Numbered from the stretch's first letter, positions 17,550 to 26,997 are shown. The stretch: DNA of 64,000 bases from Flavobacterium sp. N502536 (GCF_025947345.1 NZ_CP110011.1:3906001-3970000), one strand, 5' to 3'. Notes: generated by a model from the letters alone, not told the origin. Numbers and translations are program-made.

Positions 17550-19766
17550 ATGTTTAAAAACGTTAAAACAATTGTTGTTTTACTATTGTTGGGTGCTGTC
17601 GGTGCACATGCACAGCATAAAATTCCGGTTTATTTAGATGATAAAAAATCGATTAATGAGCGTGTGGAGGATGCGCTTGCGAGAATGACAACCGATGAGA
17701 AAATTGCCATGATCCATGCACAGTCAAAATTCAGCTCACCGGGTGTGCCTCGTTTGGGAATTCCGGAAAACTGGATGACTGACGGACCACACGGAATTCG
17801 TACCGAAGTGTTATGGGACGAGTGGGATCAGGCAGGATGGACCAATGATTCCTGTATTGCTTTCCCGGCTTTAACTGCGCTTTCTGCCACCTGGAACAAA
17901 GAGTTGTCTTCACTGTATGGAAAATCGATAGGAGAAGAAGCACGTTACCGTAACAAAAATGTACTATTAGGGCCAGGCGTTAACATCTACAGATCACCAT
18001 TAAACGGCCGAAATTTCGAATACATGGGAGAAGATCCTTTTCTGACCTCAAAAATGGTGGTTCCTTATATTAAAGGAGTACAAGCAAACGGAGTGGCTGC
18101 CTGCGTAAAACATTTTGCCTTAAACAATCAGGAAACAGGGCGTAATTCGGTTAATGTAATTGTTGACGATCGCGCTTTGTACGAGATTTACCTACCGGCT
18201 TTTAAAGCTGCGGTTCAGGAAGGAGATGCTTGGGCAATTATGGGTTCCTACAATAAATATAAAGGACAACACTGCTGCCATAACGAATTTTTATTAAACG
18301 ATATTCTTCGAAAAGAATGGGGTTTCAAAGGAGTTGTAGTGTCTGATTGGGGTGGAGTGCATGATACCAAACAAGCGATTTATAATGGTTTGGATATGGA
18401 ATTTGGTTCCTGGACAAACGGACTTTCATGGGGAACCAGCAATGCCTACGATAATTACTTTTTGGCAAAACCCTATTCAAATATGATTGCAAAAGGCGAA
18501 GTGGGAACAAAAGAATTAGACGAAAAGGTACGTCGTATTTTGCGTTTGTCATTTTTAACTACAATGAATAAAAACAGACCTTTTGGTTCTTTTGGAACAG
18601 AAGAACACGCCAAAGCAGGTTTGAAAATTGCCGAGGAAGGTATTGTATTGCTTCAAAACAACAATAACATCCTGCCAATCAATCTCTCTAAAACAAAGAA
18701 AATTGCGGTGATTGGAGAGAATGCTATCAAAATGATGACCGTTGGAGGAGGAAGTTCTTCATTGAAAGCCAGATACGAAATTACGCCGTTGGAAGGATTA
18801 AAGAAAAGAATCGGGAATCAGGCCGAAATTGTTTATGCCCGTGGATATGTTGGTGATCCAACAAGTAACTACAATGGCGTAGTGGCAAAAGTAAGTCTTG
18901 AAGACAAACGCTCTGCTGCCGAGTTAACCGCTGAGGCTTTAAAAGTAGCGAAGGATGCCGATGTAGTTCTTTTTATAGGAGGTACCAATAAAAGTGACAA
19001 ACAGGATGCTGAAGGTTACGATCGTCTGGATTTAGGCCTTTCTTATGGTCAGGATCAGCTGATAACAGAGTTGGTTAAAGTAAATAAAAACATCGTTTTT
19101 GTAAATATTTCAGGAAATGCAGTGGCAATGCCATGGGTAAAAGAAGTTCCGGGAATTGTACAGGGCTGGTTTTTAGGTACAGAAGCCGGAAATGCTTTAG
19201 CCGCTGTTTTGGTAGGAGATGTAAATCCTTCAGGGAAATTATCGTTTACTTTTCCTGTAAAATTATCCGATAACGGAGCTCATGCATTAGGTGAATTTCC
19301 GGGTGGTGAGGATGTAACCTACAAAGAAAGCATTTTTGTTGGCTACCGTTGGGCCGACAAACAAAAAGCAAAACCATTATTCTCTTTTGGTCATGGTTTG
19401 AGTTATACTACTTTTCAGTACGGAAAAGTAACCGCCGATAAAAAACAAATGGGAGCCGGAGATCAGATCACTTTTTCGGTAAAAGTTAAAAATACCGGAA
19501 CAAGAGAAGGTTCAGAAGTAGTTCAACTATACATCAGCGATTTAAAATCTTCATTACCGCGTCCGATTAAGGAATTAAAAGGCTTCGAGAAAATTTCGCT
19601 TCAGGCGGGAGAAGAAAAAACAGTGACTTTTACCATCGATAAAACAGCACTTAGCTTTTTTGACGATAAAAAACACGACTGGGTGGCTGAACCGGGAGCT
19701 TTTGAAGCAATCATTGGAGCATCTTCTACGGCTATAAAATCTAAAGTGAATTTCTCACTTCAATAA
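17550..19766 (+). CDS. bglX: Glycoside hydrolase family 3 beta-glucosidase
   Basis: A 738-residue periplasmic GH3 enzyme with a signal peptide ending AHAQ at about 22. The N-terminal (beta/alpha)8 domain carries the substrate-binding KHFALNNQETGR and the catalytic nucleophile Asp266 in VVSDWGGVHD. The alpha/beta sandwich follows (IAVIGENA, GGGSSSLKARYEITPLEGL), and a fibronectin III-like domain (about 650-735; VKNTGTREGSEVVQLYISD) closes the protein. It is predicted to hydrolyse terminal beta-linked glucose from oligosaccharides. It lies between the TPR/HTH regulator and a DUF1349 protein, with no SusC/SusD pair nearby. A terminator follows at 19792. Confidence 0.92.
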   Translation: MFKNVKTIVVLLLLGAVGAHAQHKIPVYLDDKKSINERVEDALARMTTDEKIAMIHAQSKFSSPGVPRLGIPENWMTDGPHGIRTEVLWDEWDQAGWTNDSCIAFPALTALSATWNKELSSLYGKSIGEEARYRNKNVLLGPGVNIYRSPLNGRNFEYMGEDPFLTSKMVVPYIKGVQANGVAACVKHFALNNQETGRNSVNVIVDDRALYEIYLPAFKAAVQEGDAWAIMGSYNKYKGQHCCHNEFLLNDILRKEWGFKGVVVSDWGGVHDTKQAIYNGLDMEFGSWTNGLSWGTSNAYDNYFLAKPYSNMIAKGEVGTKELDEKVRRILRLSFLTTMNKNRPFGSFGTEEHAKAGLKIAEEGIVLLQNNNNILPINLSKTKKIAVIGENAIKMMTVGGGSSSLKARYEITPLEGLKKRIGNQAEIVYARGYVGDPTSNYNGVVAKVSLEDKRSAAELTAEALKVAKDADVVLFIGGTNKSDKQDAEGYDRLDLGLSYGQDQLITELVKVNKNIVFVNISGNAVAMPWVKEVPGIVQGWFLGTEAGNALAAVLVGDVNPSGKLSFTFPVKLSDNGAHALGEFPGGEDVTYKESIFVGYRWADKQKAKPLFSFGHGLSYTTFQYGKVTADKKQMGAGDQITFSVKVKNTGTREGSEVVQLYISDLKSSLPRPIKELKGFEKISLQAGEEKTVTFTIDKTALSFFDDKKHDWVAEPGAFEAIIGASSTAIKSKVNFSLQ

Positions 19767-19791
19767 TTTCATGTTTCTAAAAATGGTTGGT

Positions 19792-19832
19792 TGTAAAGCT
19801 GCAAGTGTAAAAATTTGCAGCTTTACTTTTAG
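19792..19832 (+). terminator. Terminator after the GH3 gene
   Basis: GTAAAGCTGCAA (from 19792) pairs with TTGCAGCTTTAC around a short loop, then TTTTAGG. It is located between the GH3 and DUF1349 genes, so these are probably separate transcripts. Confidence 0.75.
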
Positions 19833-19915
19833 GAATACTGCCAATGTTTTTTTATGTCTTAATATGAATTTTACCCAATAAGTCAAATAAAAAGTCTATT
19901 ACTTAAAATACTACT

Positions 19916-20566
19916 ATGAAAAAAATTATACTAGGTGCCATCACTTTGTTTTTAGCGCAAAATCTTTCGGCACAAAGCCTGAACAAAATGCAATGGTTTA
20001 ACGAACCTGAAAAATGGGAAATTAAAAACAATGCTTTGATCATGAATGTCACAGCAAATAGTGATTATTGGCGCATTTCGCATTATGGTTTTACCGTTGA
20101 CGATGCACCGTTTTATTATGCGACCTACGGAGGAGAATTTGAAGCCAAAGTAAAGTTAACCGGCAATTACATTGCCCGTTTTGACCAAATGGGACTCATG
20201 CTTCGTATAGATGAAAAAAATTACATCAAAACCGGAGTTGAATTTGTAGATGGGAAGTTTAATATCAGCACCGTTGTCACACACGATAAAAGTGATTGGA
20301 GCGTGACCACTTTAGAGAAAGCACCACCATTTGTATGGATAAAAGTGGTGAGAAGACTGGACGCCGTTGAAGTCTTCTTTTCGTATGATGATAAAAACTA
20401 TATTTTGACCAGAAATGCACCTTTGCAGGACAATACTCCGGTTATGGTAGGTCTGATGGCAGCATCACCTGACGGAAAAGGTTTTGAAGCCAAATTCGAA
20501 AATTTTAAAGTAACCCATTTACCGGACCAACGCAGACTGGAATGGCTTAAAAACCACCAGGAATAG
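19916..20566 (+). CDS. Secreted DUF1349 (concanavalin-like) protein
   Basis: A 216-residue protein with signal peptide MKKIILGAITLFLAQNLSAQ. The rest is a beta-rich fold of the DUF1349 family: the segments KWEIKNNALIMNVTANSDYW, FDQMGLMLRIDEKNYIKTGVE and MVGLMAASPDGKGFEAKFENF are typical. The family has a laminarinase/concanavalin-like jelly-roll fold and is annotated historically as regulation of enolase protein 1, but its function in bacteria is unknown. Position after a periplasmic beta-glucosidase suggests a carbohydrate-related role, which is inference. Confidence 0.8.
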   Translation: MKKIILGAITLFLAQNLSAQSLNKMQWFNEPEKWEIKNNALIMNVTANSDYWRISHYGFTVDDAPFYYATYGGEFEAKVKLTGNYIARFDQMGLMLRIDEKNYIKTGVEFVDGKFNISTVVTHDKSDWSVTTLEKAPPFVWIKVVRRLDAVEVFFSYDDKNYILTRNAPLQDNTPVMVGLMAASPDGKGFEAKFENFKVTHLPDQRRLEWLKNHQE

Positions 20567-20791
20567 TAGCGTTAAAAACCAATTTTCTAAGAGTTCAAAT
20601 TCCAAATTTCAGCTGGAAATGAAGGAATAAAGGATTTTTCTTACCCTCTTAAGATTTACTGTAATTATTGTAACAAATAACCAGTCTTTCTTTAGGATTA
20701 CAAGGTCCAATCCGCCAGCCTGTTAGGGAAATATCGTTATTTTAGCTTCCACCAAAAAATTATCTAACCTTTTAACAACCAAAACTATTTT

Positions 20792-21928
20792 ATGAATTCA
20801 AGTTCAATGGAAATTAAACCCAAAAAACATTATGAAATTTTAGACGGCTTACGTGGGGTAGCCGCAATTTTAGTCGTTATTTTTCACGCCTTCGAAGCTT
20901 TTAATGAAGGAAGCCGATTCAAACAGCTTATGAATCATGGTTATCTGGCTGTCGATTTCTTTTTTCTTTTATCAGGATTCGTGGTGGCCTATGCCTACGA
21001 CGATCGCTGGGAGAAAATGTCACAATGGGAATTTTACAAACGACGTTTAATCCGCTTGCAGCCCATGGTTATTATGGGAATGGTCATTGGAGCACTGCTT
21101 TATTACCTTCAGGCTTCGAATGTCGCTTTTCCTCAAATTGCCACAATGCCAGTCTGGAAACTAATTTTGGTGATGCTGGCCGGTTTTGTACTGATACCGC
21201 TTCCGCCATCAATGGAAATTAGAGGCTGGGGTGAAACGTTTCCGCTTAACGGGCCGGCATGGTCCCTTTTCTTCGAATATATTGCCAATATCCTGTATGC
21301 GTTATTCTTCCGCAAATTTTCAAATAAAGTACTGGGCTTTCTAGTGTTGGTTTTTGCCGGAATGCTCGTTCAATATACCGTATTTGGCCCCAAAGGAGAT
21401 GTTATTGGCGGTTGGTCATTGACGATGCAGGAATTGTATGTTGGATTTACCCGCTTGTTGTATCCTTTCTTTGCAGGAGTTTTACTTTCCCGTTTGGGAA
21501 AACTGATTCATATCAAAGGTGCCTTTTGGGTTTGCAGCGTTTTGATTATCCTTATTTTTAGCATTCCAAGACTTGGTGATGAAAACAGTTTGTGGATGAA
21601 TGGTTTGTATGAGTCGGTTTGTATCATACTTTTGTTCCCGTTAATCGTGGCTATAGGAGCGGGAGGAGAGATCAAAAATCCGTTATCGCTTAAAATTTGC
21701 AAGGCTTTGGGAGACATTTCGTATCCAATTTATATTATACATTATCCCTTAATTTATTGCTACATGGCTTGGGTATTCGAAAACAAAATTCCGTTAAAGG
21801 ATGGTTATGTGGTCGGAATTGGTGTTTTAATTTCGAGTATTGCAATAGCTTACCTGTGTCTTAAATTTTATGACGAACCTGTTCGCAACTGGCTTCAGAA
21901 CAAATTTCAAAAAAGAAAAGTTTCTTAA
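20792..21928 (+). CDS. OafA/YrhL-type acyltransferase family 3 membrane protein
   Basis: A 378-residue integral membrane O-acyltransferase with about ten helices. The family motif LDGLRGVAAILVVIFHAFE near residues 15-33 contains the conserved Arg and the catalytic His in the first membrane segment. LAVDFFFLLSGFVVAYAY follows (about 51-68), and the C-terminal DISYPIYIIHYPLIY segment is also typical. Members acetylate sugars of exopolysaccharide, O-antigen, peptidoglycan or antibiotics. The substrate is not deducible here. It appears monocistronic, and the 40-bp palindromic terminator at 21988 lies downstream. Confidence 0.88.
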   Translation: MNSSSMEIKPKKHYEILDGLRGVAAILVVIFHAFEAFNEGSRFKQLMNHGYLAVDFFFLLSGFVVAYAYDDRWEKMSQWEFYKRRLIRLQPMVIMGMVIGALLYYLQASNVAFPQIATMPVWKLILVMLAGFVLIPLPPSMEIRGWGETFPLNGPAWSLFFEYIANILYALFFRKFSNKVLGFLVLVFAGMLVQYTVFGPKGDVIGGWSLTMQELYVGFTRLLYPFFAGVLLSRLGKLIHIKGAFWVCSVLIILIFSIPRLGDENSLWMNGLYESVCIILLFPLIVAIGAGGEIKNPLSLKICKALGDISYPIYIIHYPLIYCYMAWVFENKIPLKDGYVVGIGVLISSIAIAYLCLKFYDEPVRNWLQNKFQKRKVS

Positions 21929-21987
21929 AAAGAGGTTCAAAGTTACAAAGGTTCAAAGGGACAGAGGCCGAACCTTTGAACCTAAAT

Positions 21988-22027
21988 AAAAAAGGGATGA
22001 AAACAATATTGTTTTCATCCCTTTTTT
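21988..22027. terminator. 40-bp perfect palindrome, bidirectional terminator
   Basis: Positions 21988-22027 are perfectly self-complementary around CAATATTG, with an A run on one side and a T run on the other. It separates the convergent acyltransferase and OYE genes and should end both transcripts. Flanking sequence (GTTCAAAG, GGGACAGAGG) belongs to a low-complexity repeat also seen near 22070, 30725 and 38740. Confidence 0.85.
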
Positions 22028-22107
22028 GATTTGTAAGAGTTCTTGGAAAAATGCTCAAAGAGGAAAAATCTTTGCAACTTTGTCCCTTTGAATCTTTGTC
22101 CCTAATA

Positions 22108-23214
22108 TTATTCTAAAACCAATTGCCCTAAAGCTTCTTTGCTAAAACCTTTTAATTGATCCGTATGTCCTGCTTTGATTTTTGCCACCCAGTTTGGGTC
22201 AGATAAAAGAGGTCTTCCTACGGCAACCAAATCAAAATCGCCTCTGTCGAAACGTCTGTTTAATTCTTCTAGAGAAGTTGGTTCTGAACTTTCTCCTGCA
22301 AAAGCGCCAAAGAAATCGCTTGAAAGTCCAACAGAACCTACTGTAATAGTTGGTGCTCCGGTAACTTTTTTAGCCCAGCCTGCAAAATTCAAATCAGACT
22401 CTTCAAATTCAGGTTCCCAAAAACGACGTTGAGAACAGTGTAAAATATCTACTCCGGCATCCACGATAGGGTTAAGCCAGGCCTCTAATTCCTGTGGGTT
22501 TTTAGCCAGTTTATAATTGTAATCAGAAGGTTTAAACTGAGAAAATCTCATAATCACAGCAAAATCGTTACCAACTTGTCTTCTGATTTCTTTTACCACT
22601 TCAATAGCAAATCGGCTGCGTTCCGGTAGTGTTTTTCCACCATAAAGATCAGTACGTAAATTGGTTTCGGCTCTGAAAAACTGGTCAATTAAATAACCGT
22701 GTGCCCCATGAATTTCGATGGTATCAAAACCAAGTCTTTTAGCGTCGGCAGCTGCTTTTCCGAAAGCAATAATAGTATCTTCAATGTCTTTTTCTGACAT
22801 GGTGTTTCCGTTGCTAAAATCTGGTCGGTTTAAACCTGACGGACCTTCAAAAGGTGTAGGAGGAATCCAGCCTGAATGATGATTGTCCATAATTCCCATA
22901 TGCCAGATTTGCGGTCCCATCTGACCACCGGCTGTATGTACTTCTTCGATTACTTTTTTCCATCCGTTTAAGGCTTTATCGCCATAAAAATGAGGAACAT
23001 TTGCGTCGTTTGAAGACGAAGGTCTGTCAATAACAGTTCCTTCGGATAATATTAATCCAACTTCACCTTCAGCTCTTTTTTGGTAGTAAGAAGCTACTTC
23101 GTCAGTTGGAACTCCGTTTGGAGAAAAGGAGCGCGTCATAGGCGCCATTACGATTCGGTTTTTAAGATTTAACGTTTTTAAGTTAAATGGCGAAAACAGG
23201 TTGTTTGTACTCAT
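22108..23214 (-). CDS. NADH:flavin oxidoreductase, old yellow enzyme family
   Basis: A 368-residue FMN-dependent ene-reductase with a single TIM barrel (no FeS/FAD C-terminal domains). Visible hallmarks are LKNRIVMAPMTRSFS (about 17-31), IWHMGIMDNHH in the loop, the active-site IEIHGAHGYLIDQFF (about 170-184) with the H-x-A-H region, and VAVGRPLLSDPNWV at the FMN phosphate site near the C-terminus. It reduces activated C=C bonds of enals, enones, nitro compounds or quinones with NAD(P)H. It starts 6 bases after the stop of an ArsR-type regulator gene, so the two form an operon, presumably induced by electrophiles. Confidence 0.92.
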   Translation of the reverse strand: MSTNNLFSPFNLKTLNLKNRIVMAPMTRSFSPNGVPTDEVASYYQKRAEGEVGLILSEGTVIDRPSSSNDANVPHFYGDKALNGWKKVIEEVHTAGGQMGPQIWHMGIMDNHHSGWIPPTPFEGPSGLNRPDFSNGNTMSEKDIEDTIIAFGKAAADAKRLGFDTIEIHGAHGYLIDQFFRAETNLRTDLYGGKTLPERSRFAIEVVKEIRRQVGNDFAVIMRFSQFKPSDYNYKLAKNPQELEAWLNPIVDAGVDILHCSQRRFWEPEFEESDLNFAGWAKKVTGAPTITVGSVGLSSDFFGAFAGESSEPTSLEELNRRFDRGDFDLVAVGRPLLSDPNWVAKIKAGHTDQLKGFSKEALGQLVLE

Positions 23215-23220
23215 AGTAAT

Positions 23221-23523
23221 TTACAAATTAGATTGAATTAATTTACTGAGTGCTTCAAAGGCACCTTCGTTGCGTTTATAATAAGTCCATTGCCCAACAC
23301 GTTTGGCCTCGATAAAACCAGCGCGCTGTAAAATAGACAGGTATTCGGATACTGTGGATTGGGTTAGTCCGGCTTTGGCCTGTATTTGGCCCACACAAAC
23401 TCCATGTTCAAATCCGGAGTGCTGGAGCTGATCCGGAAAGTTAATTTCGGGCTCTTTTAGCCATTCCAGCATTTGTAATCTGGACTTGTTTGACAATGCT
23501 TTAAAAATTTCTATCGCTTCCAT
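23221..23523 (-). CDS. ArsR-family winged-helix regulator upstream of the OYE gene
   Basis: A 100-residue winged-helix repressor of the ArsR/SmtB superfamily. The DNA-recognition helix region is VGQIQAKAGLTQSTVSEYLS, followed by the wing VGQWTYYKRNEG. No canonical ELCVCD metal site is present, but Cys48 in HGVCVGQ could be a redox sensor. It is the first gene of a two-gene operon with the old-yellow-enzyme gene and probably autoregulates it in response to reactive electrophiles, an inference from context. Confidence 0.85.
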   Translation of the reverse strand: MEAIEIFKALSNKSRLQMLEWLKEPEINFPDQLQHSGFEHGVCVGQIQAKAGLTQSTVSEYLSILQRAGFIEAKRVGQWTYYKRNEGAFEALSKLIQSNL

Positions 23524-23619
23524 GCAGCAAATATATCGACTTTTCCCGATATACCAATTTAAAGAAAGTTATTTAGCATAATTTTAAGAACAGGGGAGGT
23601 AATTTGCAGCAGAAGTATT

Positions 23620-23627
23620 TATATTTG
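23620..23627 (+). promoter_or_regulatory. -7 element upstream of the TlpA gene
   Basis: TATATTTG fits TAnnTTTG. Transcription from here would give a leader of about 110 bases before the ATG at 23747. Confidence 0.4.
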
Positions 23628-23746
23628 TTTTGACTTATGATCGTATTTTCTTAGCCCGGGATTACAGAATTTATAATAGAAGATGTTCAGTGATTCTTGG
23701 GTTTTGGAGAGACTTTTTAAAGAGAATAACCCCAAATTTATCCATA

Positions 23747-24247
23747 ATGATTATGAAAAAAACACTACTTATTCTAGGTTTCCTATGCTGTGTTGCCACG
23801 AGTTCTAAAGCTCAGGTTGTAGGAACTGATGTTGGAGACATTGCTCCGGAAATTGACCTACCGGATGCAAAAGGAAATAATGTTGCACTTTCTTCTTTAA
23901 GAGGAGAATTTGTTTTAGTTGACTTTTGGGCATCGTGGTGTGGCCCTTGTATCAAAGAGCAGCCTGAATTGCTAAAATTGTACAACACCTATTCCGGCAA
24001 GTTTTCGATTTACAGCGTTTCTATGGACACGAAAAAAGCACTTTGGCTGGGAGCCATTGCCAAACAAAAATTGACATGGACACAGGTGAGTGACTTAAAA
24101 TACTGGAGTTCTCCTGCCGCGAGCGATTATATGCTTCAAGCGGTGCCTTTAAACTTTCTGATTGATAAAAACGGAATCATACTGGCAAAAAACATTCATG
24201 GAAATGCGTTGAATGAAATGTTGAAAAGCTTACTTACTGCTCAGTAA
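23747..24247 (+). CDS. Periplasmic TlpA/ResA-type thioredoxin
   Basis: A 166-residue thiol-disulphide oxidoreductase. The signal peptide (MIMKKTLLILGFLCCVATSSKA) fixes the start at 23747 or 23753; an upstream in-frame extension would hide it. The mature part starts with the AhpC/TSA-like GTDVGDIAPEIDLPDAKGNN and carries the redox motif WASWCGPCIKEQ (CxxC) and the cis-proline region AVPLNFLIDKNG. Such proteins reduce periplasmic disulphides, often for cytochrome c maturation or oxidative stress. No partner gene is nearby. Confidence 0.85.
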   Translation: MIMKKTLLILGFLCCVATSSKAQVVGTDVGDIAPEIDLPDAKGNNVALSSLRGEFVLVDFWASWCGPCIKEQPELLKLYNTYSGKFSIYSVSMDTKKALWLGAIAKQKLTWTQVSDLKYWSSPAASDYMLQAVPLNFLIDKNGIILAKNIHGNALNEMLKSLLTAQ

Positions 24248-24314
24248 AAATAGAAGCTTTGAGAATAGTATTGTTTGGAGAAAGAATATGCGGAAAGAAT
24301 ATAAAATGGATTGA

Positions 24315-24794
24315 ATGGAATCAAAGTTAAGTATAGCTGAATTTAGAGCAAGATTAAAAAACAATACTGAAATTGGTTCTTTGAAAGTAAAATTCAGTCC
24401 CTTGAGAATATTTCCGAGATTTGGCGAATTAAAGCCTTTTTATGGTCTTTTTGATGATAAAAGTTTTCGTTTGACCATAAATTCGGCAACATCTCCTACC
24501 TGTTTTGTTGTAAAAGGAAGCTACAAAAATGTTGATAACAGACTTAAAGTAGCTTATACGATTGAGCCAAATAGTAAAATTCAATTGTTCTGGGTGAAAT
24601 ATTCACCTCTAGTTGCTATAATTGCAATTAACTTGTTTTTTGTTCTATTTGCAAAAGGGCTTAGGAGAGCTTCTACTATTGTGAATTTGTTTTTACTTTT
24701 TACCATTTTCTATTCCAGATGGAAAGAAGAAAGAAAGCGGAAGAAATTAGAGAAAAAGTTTCTCAGGATTTTTGAAATTAAAAGAGACTGGTAG
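24315..24794 (+). CDS. Hypothetical membrane protein, 159 aa
   Basis: No family was recognised. The N-terminal two thirds (about 1-90) are a polar beta-rich domain containing KFSPLRIFPRFGELKPFYGL, and the C-terminal part has two short hydrophobic helices (about 95-112 and 118-132) and a very basic tail (RWKEERKRKKLEKKFLR). The protein is probably anchored in the inner membrane with its charged tail in the cytoplasm. It follows the TlpA gene by 67 bases on the same strand; a terminator hairpin follows. Confidence 0.6.
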   Translation: MESKLSIAEFRARLKNNTEIGSLKVKFSPLRIFPRFGELKPFYGLFDDKSFRLTINSATSPTCFVVKGSYKNVDNRLKVAYTIEPNSKIQLFWVKYSPLVAIIAINLFFVLFAKGLRRASTIVNLFLLFTIFYSRWKEERKRKKLEKKFLRIFEIKRDW

Positions 24795-24809
24795 TACAGT
24801 TCTGAAAAC

Positions 24810-24850
24810 AAAACCTTTGTCAAAACATAGCATTGACAAAGGTTTTATAA
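24810..24850 (+). terminator. Terminator between convergent hypothetical genes
   Basis: AAAACCTTTGTCAA pairs with TTGACAAAGGTTTT around an AACATAGCA loop. It lies 15 bases after the stop of the upstream membrane-protein gene. Confidence 0.75.
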
Positions 24851-24888
24851 CTTAGATGCTAACTTGAAGCTGAAATGAATTTATGTAC

Positions 24889-25272
24889 TTAATTCAATCT
24901 GTCCTCGTGATTACGGACTCCGCCAAAATTATTCTTTAACAATTCTCTGACTTGAAATTGTGTTTTGTTTTGGGTGATTTTTTTCCATTCAGTGAAATCA
25001 AAAATATGAATTTCAGTAGCATTTGGATTGGTCACAAAGGAAAGCCTCGCGATAGAGTATTTGTAATACTTTAATTCGTGAGAAATATGGCGGTCCGGGA
25101 CAACGATAAGAATTGTTTCCCATTCCAGGAAATTTTTAGGCACATCTGCTCTTTCAGTCAGCCCAAGAGCTTCAAAAAAGGCAATAATCTTTTGGTCATT
25201 AAGTTTGTCGATTTTCTGATCAACGCGTTTAATGGTGCTAATAAGCTTATTTTCATCTTTAATAACACTCAT
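24889..25272 (-). CDS. Hypothetical cytosolic protein, 127 aa
   Basis: No family was recognised. The protein has no signal or membrane segment. The first 25 residues are predicted coiled-coil or helix (ENKLISTIKRVDQKIDKLND), followed by a mixed alpha/beta part with ILIVVPDRHISHELKYYKYS and ATEIHIFDFTEWKKI. It is isolated between convergent and divergent neighbours with codon use like its surroundings. It could be a conserved flavobacterial orphan. Confidence 0.55.
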   Translation of the reverse strand: MSVIKDENKLISTIKRVDQKIDKLNDQKIIAFFEALGLTERADVPKNFLEWETILIVVPDRHISHELKYYKYSIARLSFVTNPNATEIHIFDFTEWKKITQNKTQFQVRELLKNNFGGVRNHEDRLN

Positions 25273-25418
25273 ATTATTAGCTGTGTTTTACTTTAAGGTT
25301 AATTTCAATATAAAATTACACCAAAACAAAATGATTTGATAAAAGAGAGGCAATAGAATGATTCTAAATTTTAGGAAAAGGCCGTACAAGCTTGTTTGTC
25401 AGAAAGAAAGCGCTCTTT

Positions 25419-26969
25419 TTAGTGATCGGAGAGCATGAGATCGGTTTTTCTTTTTTTCGATTTATTCATTACAAATAAAAGAAGAGGTAAGGTTACTACA
25501 AAGAACAATCCAACAAGGAAAAAAGCATCGCGATAACTCAATAAAGAAGATTGTCTTAAAACAACATTCTCCATAAGTCGGAGCGCTTTAAATTTAGCCT
25601 CATTATAAGCAAAACCTCTGCTTTGAAAATACCTGATGTAAGCATTTATACGGTCCATTGCTATGGTGTTGTCGGGGGTAACTGTCGAAATTAGTTCGTT
25701 TCGGTGTGCTGCAAATCGATGTGCAACATATGTATTGATGATCGAAACACCAAAAGAACCGCCCAGCTGTCGCATCATATTATTCAAAGCGGCACCCTGA
25801 CCAACATCTTTGTCGTCTAAAGAGGAGACGGCTAACATGGTAAGCGGAACAGTAAGTAAAGCCATGCCCAACGCACGAAAAATCAAGGAAGTTGCCACTT
25901 CGGCGGCACTAGTGTTTAAAGTCATTCCGGACATTCTCCAGTTGAAATAAATAAACAAAAGAAATCCGGTTGCGATAATAAGTACCGGCGAAACGCCTTT
26001 TTGCAGCAAGGTTCCGCACATTTTTAAGGCCAGTAAGGCAAATAGCGCCCCCGGCAATAGAAGTAATCCGGTTTGGTAAGGGGAGAAACTCAATAAACGT
26101 TGCGCGACAACCGGACTGATATAGATAGAAATAAACATACCAAATCCGGTTACAAAAGTCAGGATCGCGGCAATACTTAAAGATTTACTTTTAAGGACCC
26201 GAAGGTTTACGACGGGTTTTTCGACCGTAAGTTCCCAGTAAATAAAAAATAGGAGGCTTGTGACGGCAATAACAGTGAGAACGACGATATAGCGGGTTTC
26301 AAACCAGTCTTCAACTTCGCCTCGTTCGAGAACTGTTTGTAAAGCCCCAACTCCTATGGCAAGTAAAGCAATGCCAGTCCAGTCGACCTTAGTGATTTCC
26401 GGTTTTACAGGCGGTTCCTGCAGCAAAAAGTAACAGGAGATCATTACGAGAATTCCAATCGGAACATTGATGAGAAAGATCCAGGGCCAATCGTAATTTT
26501 CGGTTATGTAACCGCCCAGTGTAGGGCCAATAGTGGGACCGATGAAAATTCCGGCTCCAAATAAAGCTCCGGCTGTCGATTGTTTGTCTTTGGGGAAAAG
26601 TTCGAAAACCACAACTTGTGAGATGGATAACAAAGCACCACCACCAATTCCCTGAAAGAACCTGAAAAAAACGAGCATCCAGATGTTAGAGGAATGTCCG
26701 CACATAAAAGAACAGAACGTAAACAAAACAACAGAACCGATATAATAGTTGCGTCGCCCGAGATTGGCGCTTAGAAAGCTTGTAATGGGTATGATAATCA
26801 CATTGGCAATGGCATAAGCAGTTATCACCCATGAGGTGTCTTCGAGCGTAGCGCCCAGATTTCCGCTCATGTGCGAAAGCGCAACATTTACAATCGATAT
26901 GTCAATTAATTCCATAATGGCAGCTAGTATGACGGTCAGAATGAGCAGTTTTCGGTTTAAAGGTGTCAT
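25419..26969 (-). CDS. DHA2-family (EmrB/QacA type) MFS drug exporter
   Basis: A 516-residue proton-driven multidrug exporter with 14 predicted membrane helices. It opens with ILAAIMELIDISIVNVALSHM, where Asp23 lies in the motif D1 region. Motif A is FLSANLGRRNYYIGS, and motif C of antiporters follows as GALFGAGIFIGPTIGPTLGG. No membrane-fusion (EmrA) or TolC gene accompanies it. It lies 65 bases downstream of a TetR gene on the same strand with a perfect 16-bp operator-like palindrome between them, so it is almost certainly TetR-controlled. Substrate unknown. Confidence 0.9.
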   Translation of the reverse strand: MTPLNRKLLILTVILAAIMELIDISIVNVALSHMSGNLGATLEDTSWVITAYAIANVIIIPITSFLSANLGRRNYYIGSVVLFTFCSFMCGHSSNIWMLVFFRFFQGIGGGALLSISQVVVFELFPKDKQSTAGALFGAGIFIGPTIGPTLGGYITENYDWPWIFLINVPIGILVMISCYFLLQEPPVKPEITKVDWTGIALLAIGVGALQTVLERGEVEDWFETRYIVVLTVIAVTSLLFFIYWELTVEKPVVNLRVLKSKSLSIAAILTFVTGFGMFISIYISPVVAQRLLSFSPYQTGLLLLPGALFALLALKMCGTLLQKGVSPVLIIATGFLLFIYFNWRMSGMTLNTSAAEVATSLIFRALGMALLTVPLTMLAVSSLDDKDVGQGAALNNMMRQLGGSFGVSIINTYVAHRFAAHRNELISTVTPDNTIAMDRINAYIRYFQSRGFAYNEAKFKALRLMENVVLRQSSLLSYRDAFFLVGLFFVVTLPLLLFVMNKSKKRKTDLMLSDH

Positions 26970-26981
26970 AGAACAATATTT

Positions 26982-26997
26982 TATACCGATCGGTATA
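26982..26997. promoter_or_regulatory. TetR-type operator in front of the MFS gene
   Basis: TATACCGATCGGTATA is a perfect 16-bp palindrome 13 bases before the MFS start. A near-identical palindrome (27652-27667) precedes the tetR gene, which strongly supports an operator role. Confidence 0.8.
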
